This document shows, one piece after another, positions 1 to 7,259 of a DNA stretch of 35,498 bases. How positions within the stretch are numbered: the stretch's first letter is position 1; the number at the start of each line of letters is the position of its first letter. The stretch is from Actinomycetota bacterium (GTDB lineage Bacteria > Actinomycetota > Acidimicrobiia > Acidimicrobiales > AC-9). A program made the position numbers and the translations under genes. The notes under the pieces were generated by a model. That model was not told the DNA's origin and did no database searches. It was given only the letters and a program-made list of their open reading frames with translations. The stretch spans positions 1 through 35,498 of the forward strand of contig VAWP01000075.1 in the NCBI GenBank assembly GCA_005888295.1, written 5' to 3'.

Positions 1-793
1 CGGTCAGCGAGAACCGAAGGTCGGGGTACCTCCACCAGAAGTCCGCCCACATGAGATCGCCGAGTGAGTAGATCGACATGGCCGACGAAAGGCTCATGGC
101 CACGCTCGGTGGGGCGTCGGGGGAGGTGGCCGCGCTCCGCGATGAGGAGCCGACATGGAGGCAGAGCACCGTTCCCACGTCGGAGCAGGCGGCGAACAGG
201 GGGTCCCAGTAACCGGTGTGGATCGAGGGGAGCTTGAGCGCGGCGGGGTTCTCGGAGTAGGTCACGGCGTGACAGCCCTTGTCGGCCAGGCGCCGCGCCT
301 CGGCCGCGGCCAGCTCGACGTCGAACAACGGCAGGATGCCGCACGGGATGAAGCGGTCCGGGTAGGCGGCGCACCACTCGTCGACGTGCCAGTCGTTGTA
401 GGCCTTGATCATGATCTCGTTGAGCCGGGGTTCCGGACCCTCGTTGAGCACCTGGCCGGAGAAGCCCGTCCAGTTGGGGAAGTTCAGCCCCGCCAGCTGC
501 CCGCCGGCTGACATGTCGCGCACGCGCTCGTGCACGTCGTAGCACCCCGCTCGCATCTCCTCGTAACGCTGGGGATTGACGTTGTACATCTCGGCGGGCT
601 TGCCGGCCACGGCGTTGAGACCCAGGTTGCGGCCCGGCTTGTCCCCGTACCACCACTGCTGGAAGCCGCGGTCGTCTGTGACCACCCGAGGAGCGTGCTC
701 GCGGTACCGCTCGGGCACGTGGGCGTCGAACATGTCAGCGGGCTCGGCGATGTGGTCGTCGACGCTGACGAGGACCATGTCGTCGGCGCGCAC
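1..793 (-). CDS. Amidohydrolase 2 family metal-dependent hydrolase, 3' end cut by the window edge
   Basis: 264 residues are visible; the C-terminus lies beyond position 1. The product belongs to the amidohydrolase_2 (PF04909, ACMSD-like TIM barrel) group. The N-terminus has SVDDHIAEP, where D-x-H replaces the usual HxH metal pair, followed by GLNAVAG, EMRAGCYDV and an LHVGSS strand with a probable metal-binding His. It is clearly paralogous to the complete gene at 14806-16086, which shares the same blocks in the same order. The GTG at 793 is preferred over the ATG at 778: AGGAGG lies 4 nt upstream, and the N-terminus then matches the paralogue's length. It is divergent from the NIPSNAP-like/P450 pair across only 45 bp. 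Family members are hydrolases or decarboxylases; the substrate is unknown. A role in the neighbouring CoA-dependent catabolic cluster is inferred from position. Confidence 0.88.
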   Translation of the reverse strand, partial: MRADDMVLVSVDDHIAEPADMFDAHVPERYREHAPRVVTDDRGFQQWWYGDKPGRNLGLNAVAGKPAEMYNVNPQRYEEMRAGCYDVHERVRDMSAGGQLAGLNFPNWTGFSGQVLNEGPEPRLNEIMIKAYNDWHVDEWCAAYPDRFIPCGILPLFDVELAAAEARRLADKGCHAVTYSENPAALKLPSIHTGYWDPLFAACSDVGTVLCLHVGSSSRSAATSPDAPPSVAMSLSSAMSIYSLGDLMWADFWWRYPDLRFSLT

Positions 794-838
794 CTTGCCT
801 CCTCCCTCGGAGAGACCGCATATTCTATACATCTGCCG
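794..838. promoter_or_regulatory. Divergent promoter region with CGCATATT motif
   Basis: A 45-bp AT-richer gap between divergent genes. On the minus strand TAGAAT (827-822) is a good TANNNT -10 giving a leader of about 20 nt that includes AGGAGG. On the plus strand TATTCT (821-826) and TATACA (826-831) lie 12 and 7 nt before the ATG at 839, so the plus transcript would be leaderless or nearly so. The octamer CGCATATT (817-824) recurs at 13512-13519 in another divergent promoter of the same cluster. Promoter function is inferred from position and -10 likeness. Confidence 0.5.
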
Positions 839-1579
839 ATGAACGACAAGGTCTACATCCACGAGATGGTCGAGATCCACGGCCACAACCGGGCCCGCTA
901 CATGCACCACATGACGGCCAACTGGAGCCCGATCGCCCAGGCTGAGCGGCACCAGCTGTGCTACGGAGTCTGGGGCGTCGTCGGCAGCACCGGCCGGTGG
1001 CCGGAGGTGGTCAACATCTGGGAAGAGGACGGCTTCGACGGTCTGGCCCGATCGTTCGGGCACGAGCTGGGCCATCCCGGCCTCCAGGACCCCAAGCTGG
1101 CCAAGTGGTGGGCAGAGGCCGCCACCTACCGACGGGGCGGCGTGGACAGGATTCTCGTGCCGGCGCCGTGGACCCGCACCATCGAGCAGCTCTGTGCCGA
1201 TGGCGTGCGCGGCGAGGTCTACGCCCACGAGCAGGTCGGGGTGCGGGCGGGTAGCTCGCGCGACTTCCTCGAGCACGTCCGCGAGACCGGTGCACCGCTG
1301 TACGGGCACCACGGTTGGACGCTCGTCGGTGCCTGGGAGACGGCGATGGGCGACGAGTCGGAGTGCTTCCTGCTGTGGGCGGTCCCGTCGTGGGAGAAGT
1401 GGGCCGAGCTCGAGCAGGCGGACCGGGCCGAGACCCCGCTGCGGCGCTGGCGACGAGCCAGCTACGAGCGCACGACATCGACCCAGCGGGTCCTGCTCGT
1501 CGAGGCGCCGCTGTCGCCGATGCGGACCGGACGCCAGCCGGACACCTCGGACAGGGACGATGAGTGGCAGGATCTCTGA
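839..1579 (+). CDS. NIPSNAP-like / dimeric alpha-beta barrel protein
   Basis: 246 residues with no signal peptide or membrane segment. Two ferredoxin-like halves can be seen. The first (about residues 3-105) starts VYIHEMVEIHG and contains the strand PEVVNIWEEDGFDG. The second (about 120-215) contains EVYAHEQVGVRAG and a matching WAVPSWEKWAELEQ. This tandem layout and the aromatic strand pattern resemble NIPSNAP proteins, which are small-molecule-binding or chaperone-like. The assignment is by pattern only. The ATG at 839 has no clear Shine-Dalgarno sequence and probably starts a short-leader transcript. The gene ends 17 nt before the P450 start, so the two are almost certainly co-transcribed; the protein may support P450 chemistry or handle its product. 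The exact reaction is unknown. Confidence 0.75.
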   Translation: MNDKVYIHEMVEIHGHNRARYMHHMTANWSPIAQAERHQLCYGVWGVVGSTGRWPEVVNIWEEDGFDGLARSFGHELGHPGLQDPKLAKWWAEAATYRRGGVDRILVPAPWTRTIEQLCADGVRGEVYAHEQVGVRAGSSRDFLEHVRETGAPLYGHHGWTLVGAWETAMGDESECFLLWAVPSWEKWAELEQADRAETPLRRWRRASYERTTSTQRVLLVEAPLSPMRTGRQPDTSDRDDEWQDL

Positions 1580-1596
1580 GAGGAGGAGGTCAGGGC

Positions 1597-2796
1597 GTGG
1601 GCGACCGTGAGGACTTGTACTGGGACCCGTTCGATCCCGACATCGACAGCGAGCCGTACGAGACGTGGCGACGGCTGCGCGACGAGGCCCCGCTGTACCG
1701 GAACGACCGCTACGACTTCTGGGCCTTGAGCCGGTACGAGGACGTGAACGCCGCCCACCGCGATCCCAGGACCTTTCTGTCCGGGCGGGGGACGGTGCTG
1801 GAGCTCATGGGCGCCGAGCTCGACCAGGTGGCGGGGATGATCATCTTCATGGACCCGCCGAGGCACGAGACCATGCGGGCCCTCGTGTCCCGGGCCTTCA
1901 CACCCCGGCGGATGGCGGTCCTCGAGGATCGCATCCGCGATGTCTGCCGCCACTACCTCGACCCCCAGGTGGGGGGCTCGGGCTTCGACTATCTCCAGGA
2001 GTTCGGGGCCCAGCTGCCGTCGCGCATCATCTCCTCGCTCCTCGGCGTGTCGGAGGCAGACCGGCCGAGGGTGCTCGAGCTGATCGACACCATCTTCTAC
2101 ATCGAGCCGGGGGTCGGCATGGTCAACGACGTGTCGCTCCGGGCCCAGTTCGAGCTGATGGGCTACATCCAGGACGAGCTGGAGGACCGCCGTAGGAACC
2201 CCCGCGACGACCTGCTCACGGGCCTCGTCCAGGCCGAGCTCGCCCAGGACGGCGACGGGAGCCGCCGCCTCACCAACGAGGAGGCCGGCGGCTTCGCCAA
2301 CCTGCTCGTGAGCGCCGGCACCGAGACGGTTGCCCGCCTGCTGGGCTGGACGGCGGTCGTGCTGGCCGCCAACCCCGACCAGCGCTCGGAGCTGGCCGCC
2401 GACCCGTCGCTCATCCCCCGCGCCGTCGAGGAGCTGCTCCGCTACGAGGCCCCCTCGCCGGTCCAGGGGCGCTGGACGAGCCGGGATGTCGAGCTGCACG
2501 GTCAGGTGGTTCCCCGGGACTCGAAGGTGCTGCTGCTCACCGGTTCGGCCGGGCGCGACGAGCGCGTCTACCCCGATCCTGAGCGCTTCGACATCCACCG
2601 CCGGACCGACCAGCACGTGTCGTTCGGAACCGGGCCCCACTTCTGCCTGGGGGCTGCCCTGGCCCGGCTCGAGGGTCGGATCGCCCTCGAAGAGACGCTG
2701 GCCCGCTTTCCCCAGTGGGAGGTCGACCACGAACGGGCCGAGCGCCTGCACACCAGCACGGTGCGTGGCTACAAGCGGGTGCCGATCGTCCTGTAG
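1597..2796 (+). CDS. Cytochrome P450
   Basis: 399 residues, the usual size for a soluble bacterial class I P450. The I-helix oxygen-activation motif is SAGTETV, the K-helix ExxR is EELLR (about 279-282), and the haem loop is FGTGPHFCLG with the thiolate Cys at about residue 350. The GTG at 1597 is chosen because GGAGGAGG lies 7 nt upstream; an in-frame GTG at 1564 would overlap the previous gene and lacks a ribosome site. It should hydroxylate or otherwise oxidise an organic substrate using electrons from a ferredoxin and reductase, neither of which is in the window. Its neighbours (amidohydrolase, acyl-CoA ligases, acyl-CoA dehydrogenase, crotonases) suggest it opens a catabolic route. It ends 7 nt from the convergent gene at 2804. 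Confidence 0.95.
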   Translation: MGDREDLYWDPFDPDIDSEPYETWRRLRDEAPLYRNDRYDFWALSRYEDVNAAHRDPRTFLSGRGTVLELMGAELDQVAGMIIFMDPPRHETMRALVSRAFTPRRMAVLEDRIRDVCRHYLDPQVGGSGFDYLQEFGAQLPSRIISSLLGVSEADRPRVLELIDTIFYIEPGVGMVNDVSLRAQFELMGYIQDELEDRRRNPRDDLLTGLVQAELAQDGDGSRRLTNEEAGGFANLLVSAGTETVARLLGWTAVVLAANPDQRSELAADPSLIPRAVEELLRYEAPSPVQGRWTSRDVELHGQVVPRDSKVLLLTGSAGRDERVYPDPERFDIHRRTDQHVSFGTGPHFCLGAALARLEGRIALEETLARFPQWEVDHERAERLHTSTVRGYKRVPIVL

Positions 2797-2803
2797 GGCC
2801 CGG

Positions 2804-4171
2804 TCATGGCCTCGGCGCCAGCAGGGGCGAGCTCCGGTTCGAGGGCCAGGTGGGACGAAAGTAGCCCCGGAAGTGCAGCGCCCCCCCGCGCAGCTCGCGG
2901 ATGGTGAGGAAGTCCCCCTTGTAGCCGCGGTGGTCGTAGGGGGCGAAGGTGATGTTGGTACCGGGCCCGCCGTTGGTGCACGGCAGCCACTTGACCCGCT
3001 CCAGGCCGTCCCTGACGTCGCGCGGCGTGGCCATGAGGGCGTTGGCGAGGCCGTGGACGGCAGCCCGGGCCGAGTCGTAGGCGAGGGCGACGACGACGTT
3101 GGCCGAGGTCCTCCCGAAGCGGGCCCGGAACCGTTCGAGCATGGCGCCGTAGTTGGGGTTGGCGCCGTCCTCGCCGAGCTGATCGACTCCGTGCCAGCCC
3201 TCGAGGCCCTCGGCCCAGGCGTTGGAGTTCGAGTAGAACATGAACGCCGTTCCCATCATGCGGGGGGGATCCCAGTCGAGGGCCTTGAAGGCCCGGGCGA
3301 AGTGGAACGTGCTGTACCCGTAGCCCAGGTAGACGACGGCCTGGGCGCCCAGGCGCCGCATGGTGTCGAGGTGCCGCTCGAGATGGCGCGGGTTGGGTCC
3401 CAGCGTCACCTCCTTCACGATCTCGACTCCCTCGTCGCCGGCCGCCGCGCGGAAGAAGTCGGCGTAGTCCGACCCCGAGGACCCGCGCTCCCAGAAGAAG
3501 CCGATCTGGGTGTGGCCCTGCTGGGCGCACCAGCCGGCGCACATCCGGCCCTCGATGGGTATGTCGCCGTTGGCCACGGTGAAGCAGTACTCGCCGGAGA
3601 ACCGGACCGCACCGGTCCAGCCGATGCACGCCACACCGGTCGCGTTGATGGTCTCCCGGAGCGCAACCGAGTTGTCAGAGATGAGGGGACCGATGATGAC
3701 CACGCAGCCCGCGTCCACCAGCCGGCGGTAGCCGGCGATCACCTTGCGGTAGTTCTCTCTCGGCAGCCCTCGGGCGTCGACGGTGAAGATCTCGACCGGT
3801 CTGTCGTACACACCCTCGTTCAAGGCGTCCTCGAGGGCGAGGATGGTGGCGTCGATCCAGTCCGCCAGGAGCTGACCCAGGTCCATGTCGATCAGGATCC
3901 CGATCTTCACCGGCTCGAAGGGGTCGCCCTGGGTCTGGAGCCCTCTCGTGGGCGGATACACCACGATGGACTCGACGGCCTTCTCGCCGACCCTGCCGCC
4001 GCCTTGGTACCAGCGGCCGCGCTCCCAGCCGCCGACCCTCGCCGTGTCGACACCGGAGGAGACCGTCGACACCGCCCGATCCTCCTCGGCGACGCCGTGG
4101 TCGATCGGAGCGGGGAACATCCGCTCGGCGTACCGCACCTCACCTTCGTGCCCGGCGCCGTCCTCCTCCAT
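2804..4171 (-). CDS. Leucine-type (Peripla_BP_6-like) ligand-binding protein without signal peptide
   Basis: 455 residues. From about residue 100 the protein follows the type I periplasmic binding fold used by branched-chain amino-acid receptors: VKIGILIDMD, then VVIIGPLISDNS, GFFWERGSSGSDY, AVVYLGYGYSTF and VVVALAYDSARAAVHG. The N-terminus (MEEDGAGHEG and on) is acidic and polar for about 100 residues with no hydrophobic signal core and no lipobox Cys, so export is doubtful. The ATG at 4171 has GGGAG at about -10. No permease or ATPase genes lie nearby. It may be a cytoplasmic ligand sensor or carrier for the catabolic substrate; that is inference. It is convergent with the P450 and divergent from the acyl-CoA ligase. 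Confidence 0.8.
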   Translation of the reverse strand: MEEDGAGHEGEVRYAERMFPAPIDHGVAEEDRAVSTVSSGVDTARVGGWERGRWYQGGGRVGEKAVESIVVYPPTRGLQTQGDPFEPVKIGILIDMDLGQLLADWIDATILALEDALNEGVYDRPVEIFTVDARGLPRENYRKVIAGYRRLVDAGCVVIIGPLISDNSVALRETINATGVACIGWTGAVRFSGEYCFTVANGDIPIEGRMCAGWCAQQGHTQIGFFWERGSSGSDYADFFRAAAGDEGVEIVKEVTLGPNPRHLERHLDTMRRLGAQAVVYLGYGYSTFHFARAFKALDWDPPRMMGTAFMFYSNSNAWAEGLEGWHGVDQLGEDGANPNYGAMLERFRARFGRTSANVVVALAYDSARAAVHGLANALMATPRDVRDGLERVKWLPCTNGGPGTNITFAPYDHRGYKGDFLTIRELRGGALHFRGYFRPTWPSNRSSPLLAPRP

Positions 4172-4248
4172 CGCTGCTCCCTTCTGTATACAGTATCTAG
4201 ACTCCCCGACCGACCGGGAGGCACGCAAGGCGCAGGACCAAGGAGCCG
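4172..4248. promoter_or_regulatory. Divergent promoter region with perfect palindrome CTGTATACAG
   Basis: A 77-bp gap between divergent genes. CTGTATACAG (4184-4193) is a perfect 10-bp palindrome, followed by TCTAGA (4196-4201). TANNNT boxes occur on both strands here (for example TACAGT and TAGACT on plus, TACTGT on minus), so the palindrome overlaps the likely -10 regions. The plus gene has AAGGAG just before its ATG at 4249; the minus gene has GGGAG before 4171. An operator role is plausible but not shown. Confidence 0.45.
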
Positions 4249-5830
4249 ATGCCCGACCCTGTGTGGATCAGCGACCGCCAGGAGACGATCGTCGAGCTCC
4301 TCGAGCGACGACTGACGGCCGACCCGGACAGCGAGTATCTCGACGTGTGCGGGACGAAGCTGACCGCCCTCGAGGTGGGCACGACGGCGCGCCGCCTCGG
4401 CAACGCCCTGCGCGACCTCGGCGTGACGAAGGAAGAGCGCGTGGCCACCCTCGTCGACAACTCACCCGAGGCCCTGCTACAAGGGCTACTACCTCCGCCA
4501 CCAGCTGGAGGACTCGGGCTCCCGCGTCGTGATCGTGGAGCGGGACCTCGCCGACCGGGTCGTCCAGGTGGTGGGCGACCTCGCGTGCCTGGAGCACGTC
4601 GTCGTGGTCGGGTCGCCCGCCGATCTGCCAGTGATCCCGGGTGTCGTGACACACCGCTGGGACGACCTCCTCGACGCGCCGGCCGACGAGCTGGCGGCGG
4701 GCTGCCGGCCTTCGGACCTCGCCACGTTCGTCTACACGGGCGGAACAACAGGGCCGTCCAAGGGCTGCATGCTGAGCCACAACTACCACGCCGCCCTGGC
4801 CCGCCAGGTCGGTATCTGCTGGGAGCGCACGCCCGACGACGTGGTGTGGACCCCGCTGCCGCTGTTCCACTTCAACGCCCTGACCACCGCCGTGCTCGGG
4901 GCCCTGGTCTTCGGGGGCCGGTCGGCCATCTACCGGCGGTTCTCGGTGTCGGGCTTCTGGCCCGAGATGAACCGGGTGGAAGCGACGATCACCTCCACGC
5001 TGGGCACGATGGCCTACCTCCTCGCCCACGACATCGACCGGCCGGAGATGCCGCGGTCGGGAGGAGCGCAAGCCAACCAGACCCTGCGGCTCATGGGCGC
5101 CGCGCCGCTCCCGGTCGAGGTCGACCGGGTGATCAGGGAGCGGTTCGGCATCCAGACCTTCAGCGGGGCCTACGGGGTGACCGAGGCCAGCCTCGTCTCG
5201 TGGCAGCCGCCGGGCACCGTCAACCGGCCCAACGCGGCGGGGGTGATCAACGAGCAGTACTTCGACACCCGGATATTCGACGACGGCGATCGTGAGGTGC
5301 CGCGAGGACAGGACGGGGAGATCGTCCTGCGGCCCAAGCGTCCCCACGTCATGTTCGAGGGGTACTGGGGACGTCCCGAGGCCACGGTCGAGGCCAGCAG
5401 GAACTGGTGGTACCACACCGGCGACGTGGGCAGGATCGACACTGACGGGTACCTGTACTTCATCGATCGCAAGGCCGACTACCTGAGGCGCAGAGGTGAG
5501 AACATCTCCAGCTTCGAGATCGAGGCCGTGCTCATGTCGCACGGTGCCCTCGCCGACGTCGCCGTGCACGCCGTCCCGAGCGACCTGACCGAGGACGATC
5601 TCAAGCTCACAGCCACGGTCAAGGAGAACGTCCACATCACCGAGGAGGAGCTCTTCGGTTGGTGCGTGGACGAGCTGCCCTACTTCGCCCTACCGCGCTA
5701 CATCGAGCTCCGCGACGAGCTGCCCCGCAGCCCGGTGGGGCGGGTGCTCAAGCGTCAGCTTCGCGACGAAGGCGTGACGGCGGGAACGTGGGATGCGGAG
5801 GCCGCAGGCGTCGCCTACGAGAAACGATGA
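4249..5830 (+). pseudogene. Acyl-CoA synthetase (CaiC/FadD-like) with internal frame break near 4477-4481
   Basis: An adenylate-forming acyl-CoA ligase. Frame 1 runs from ATG 4249 (AAGGAG upstream) to VATLVDNSPEA. The family sequence then resumes in another frame with YKGYYLRHQLEDSG and continues to 5830. Family members normally have about 20 residues between these points (the stretch ending in VPxNTAYKG), so a short block of roughly 60 nt appears missing and the frame shifts. Downstream motifs are intact: YTGGTTGPSKG (A3/P-loop), AYGVTE (A5), HTGDVGRIDTDGYLYFIDRK (A7/A8), RRRGENIS, and the C-terminal Lys region SPVGRVLKRQL. If intact it would make acyl-CoA from a carboxylic acid, ATP and CoA. 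As read, it cannot give a full enzyme; recent mutation or assembly error are both possible. Convergent with the second ligase, 13-nt gap. Confidence 0.85.
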
Positions 5831-5843
5831 GATCGGCGACGAG

Positions 5844-7259
5844 CTAGCCCTCAGCGGACGACACCCGGGAAACGAGGTCCGCGCGGACGACCTTGCCGGC
5901 CTCGTTGCGCGGAAGCTCGCCGACGTGGTGGAAGGCTACGGGGACCTTGTAGGGAACGAGGTTGTCCCGGCACAGGCGTTCGAGATCGCCCGCCCCCACC
6001 GACCGTCCGGTGAAGAAGGCGACCGGCACCTCGCCGAGGCGGCTGTCGGGCGCACCCACCACGGCGGCGTCCCTCACGGCGGGTGACAGCCGCAGTACCT
6101 CTTCGACATCGCCGGGAAAGATCTTGTTGCCCCCCCGGTTGATGACGTCGCCGGCCCGGCCCTCGATCCAGACGAACCCGTCGGTGTCGACGTGGGCGAT
6201 GTCACCGGTGTCGACGTAGCCGTCGGCATCGACCCGCTCCGAGAGGTCACTCCCGTCGGCGTAGCCCACCGCCCGGTTCGGCGGGCGCACGTGGAGCCGG
6301 CCCGCGGTACCGGCCGGCAGGCTCCCACCGTCGTCGCCTACGACCTTGATCTCGACCCCGGCATGGGGCCTGCCTGCGGCACCGACCTTCTCGGGGAAGG
6401 CCTTGGCATCAGCGGCGGTCCAGCCGATCACCTCGCCCAGCTCCGCCTGCCCGTAGCTGTTGAGCACGAATACGTCGAACCGTTCGGTGAACCGCCGCGC
6501 CTGGCGCGGGGACAGCGGTGCGGTGATGCTGCGGACGTACCTGAGAGGCGCCAGGTCGGTGACGGCGTCGTCGTCGTTGAGCATGGCGATGGCCGTGGGC
6601 GGCAGCACCGTCGACCGGATCTCGAACCGCCGCACCAGTGCGGCGAACTCTCTCGGGTCGAACCGTTCGATGATCACGATCGCAGCGCCGGCCCGCAGGC
6701 CGAACAACGTGTTGTAGATGCCTGCGTTGAGCGAGAGCGAGACCGGGATGAGGTTGGGTGTGGGCGGGCGGGATCGGTCGCCGCCACCCGCCCGGAGCGG
6801 GCCGAGCACGCGGTCGATCAGCTCGAGGTAGGCGGCGTGGGTGTGCAGGATCGCCCTGGGCTCGCCGGTCGTGCCCGAGGTCCAGAGGACGAAGCCGACC
6901 TCCGGCTCGTAGCGGCGCCCGTGCCGGTGAACGGTCAGGCCGCGCCCGTCGAGCAGGGCCGCCGGTCTCGTCGTCTGGACGACACGGGCGACCTCGGGCG
7001 GGGGGTGGCGCGGGTTGACCGGCACCCACACGCATCCGGCCAGCCAGGTGCCGGCCATGGCGATCACCGCCTCGGGGGTGTTGGCGAGCTGGGTGGCGAC
7101 AGCCTGGCCGTCACCGACGCCCGCCGCTCGCAGGTCATCGGCCAGGGCGGCAGCGGCGTGTCGGGCCTGGCCGGCGGTGACGACGCGGTCGGCGCCGTGC
7201 AGTAGGGGCTCGTCGTCGGGGAACGGGTGGTCCGTGAGCAGGGAGGCGAGGTTGGTCAC
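5844..7259 (-). CDS. AMP-dependent acyl-CoA synthetase/ligase
   Basis: 471 residues, at the short end for the ANL superfamily. The motifs are LWTSGTTGEPRA (A3; the usual PKG is PRA), SYGQAELGEV (A5), YVDTGDIAHVDTDGFVWIEG (A7), RAGDVINRGGNKIFPGDVEE (A8) and LPRNEAGKVVRADL, which holds the A10 Lys. The enzyme should be active, making an acyl-CoA from a carboxylate with ATP. The GTG at 7259 overlaps the stop of the upstream gene by 4 bp (GTGA), indicating translational coupling. It is the last gene of the seven-gene operon beginning at 13509. The substrate is unknown; the neighbouring acyl-CoA dehydrogenase and crotonases imply that its product enters beta-oxidation-like steps. Confidence 0.93.
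   Translation of the reverse strand: MTNLASLLTDHPFPDDEPLLHGADRVVTAGQARHAAAALADDLRAAGVGDGQAVATQLANTPEAVIAMAGTWLAGCVWVPVNPRHPPPEVARVVQTTRPAALLDGRGLTVHRHGRRYEPEVGFVLWTSGTTGEPRAILHTHAAYLELIDRVLGPLRAGGGDRSRPPTPNLIPVSLSLNAGIYNTLFGLRAGAAIVIIERFDPREFAALVRRFEIRSTVLPPTAIAMLNDDDAVTDLAPLRYVRSITAPLSPRQARRFTERFDVFVLNSYGQAELGEVIGWTAADAKAFPEKVGAAGRPHAGVEIKVVGDDGGSLPAGTAGRLHVRPPNRAVGYADGSDLSERVDADGYVDTGDIAHVDTDGFVWIEGRAGDVINRGGNKIFPGDVEEVLRLSPAVRDAAVVGAPDSRLGEVPVAFFTGRSVGAGDLERLCRDNLVPYKVPVAFHHVGELPRNEAGKVVRADLVSRVSSAEG

Noticed and set aside
530-838. Long in-frame upstream extension of the NIPSNAP-like gene
   Set aside because: The added residues are the antisense of the amidohydrolase gene and the extension runs over the divergent promoter; ATG 839 gives the conserved product.
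1462-2751. Long open frame antisense to the first P450
   Set aside because: GC-rich shadow frame; the plus strand carries all P450 motifs.
2330-4315. 661-codon plus-strand open frame
   Set aside because: Shadow of the P450 end and of the minus-strand binding-protein gene; low-complexity Arg/Pro/Val composition and no family features.
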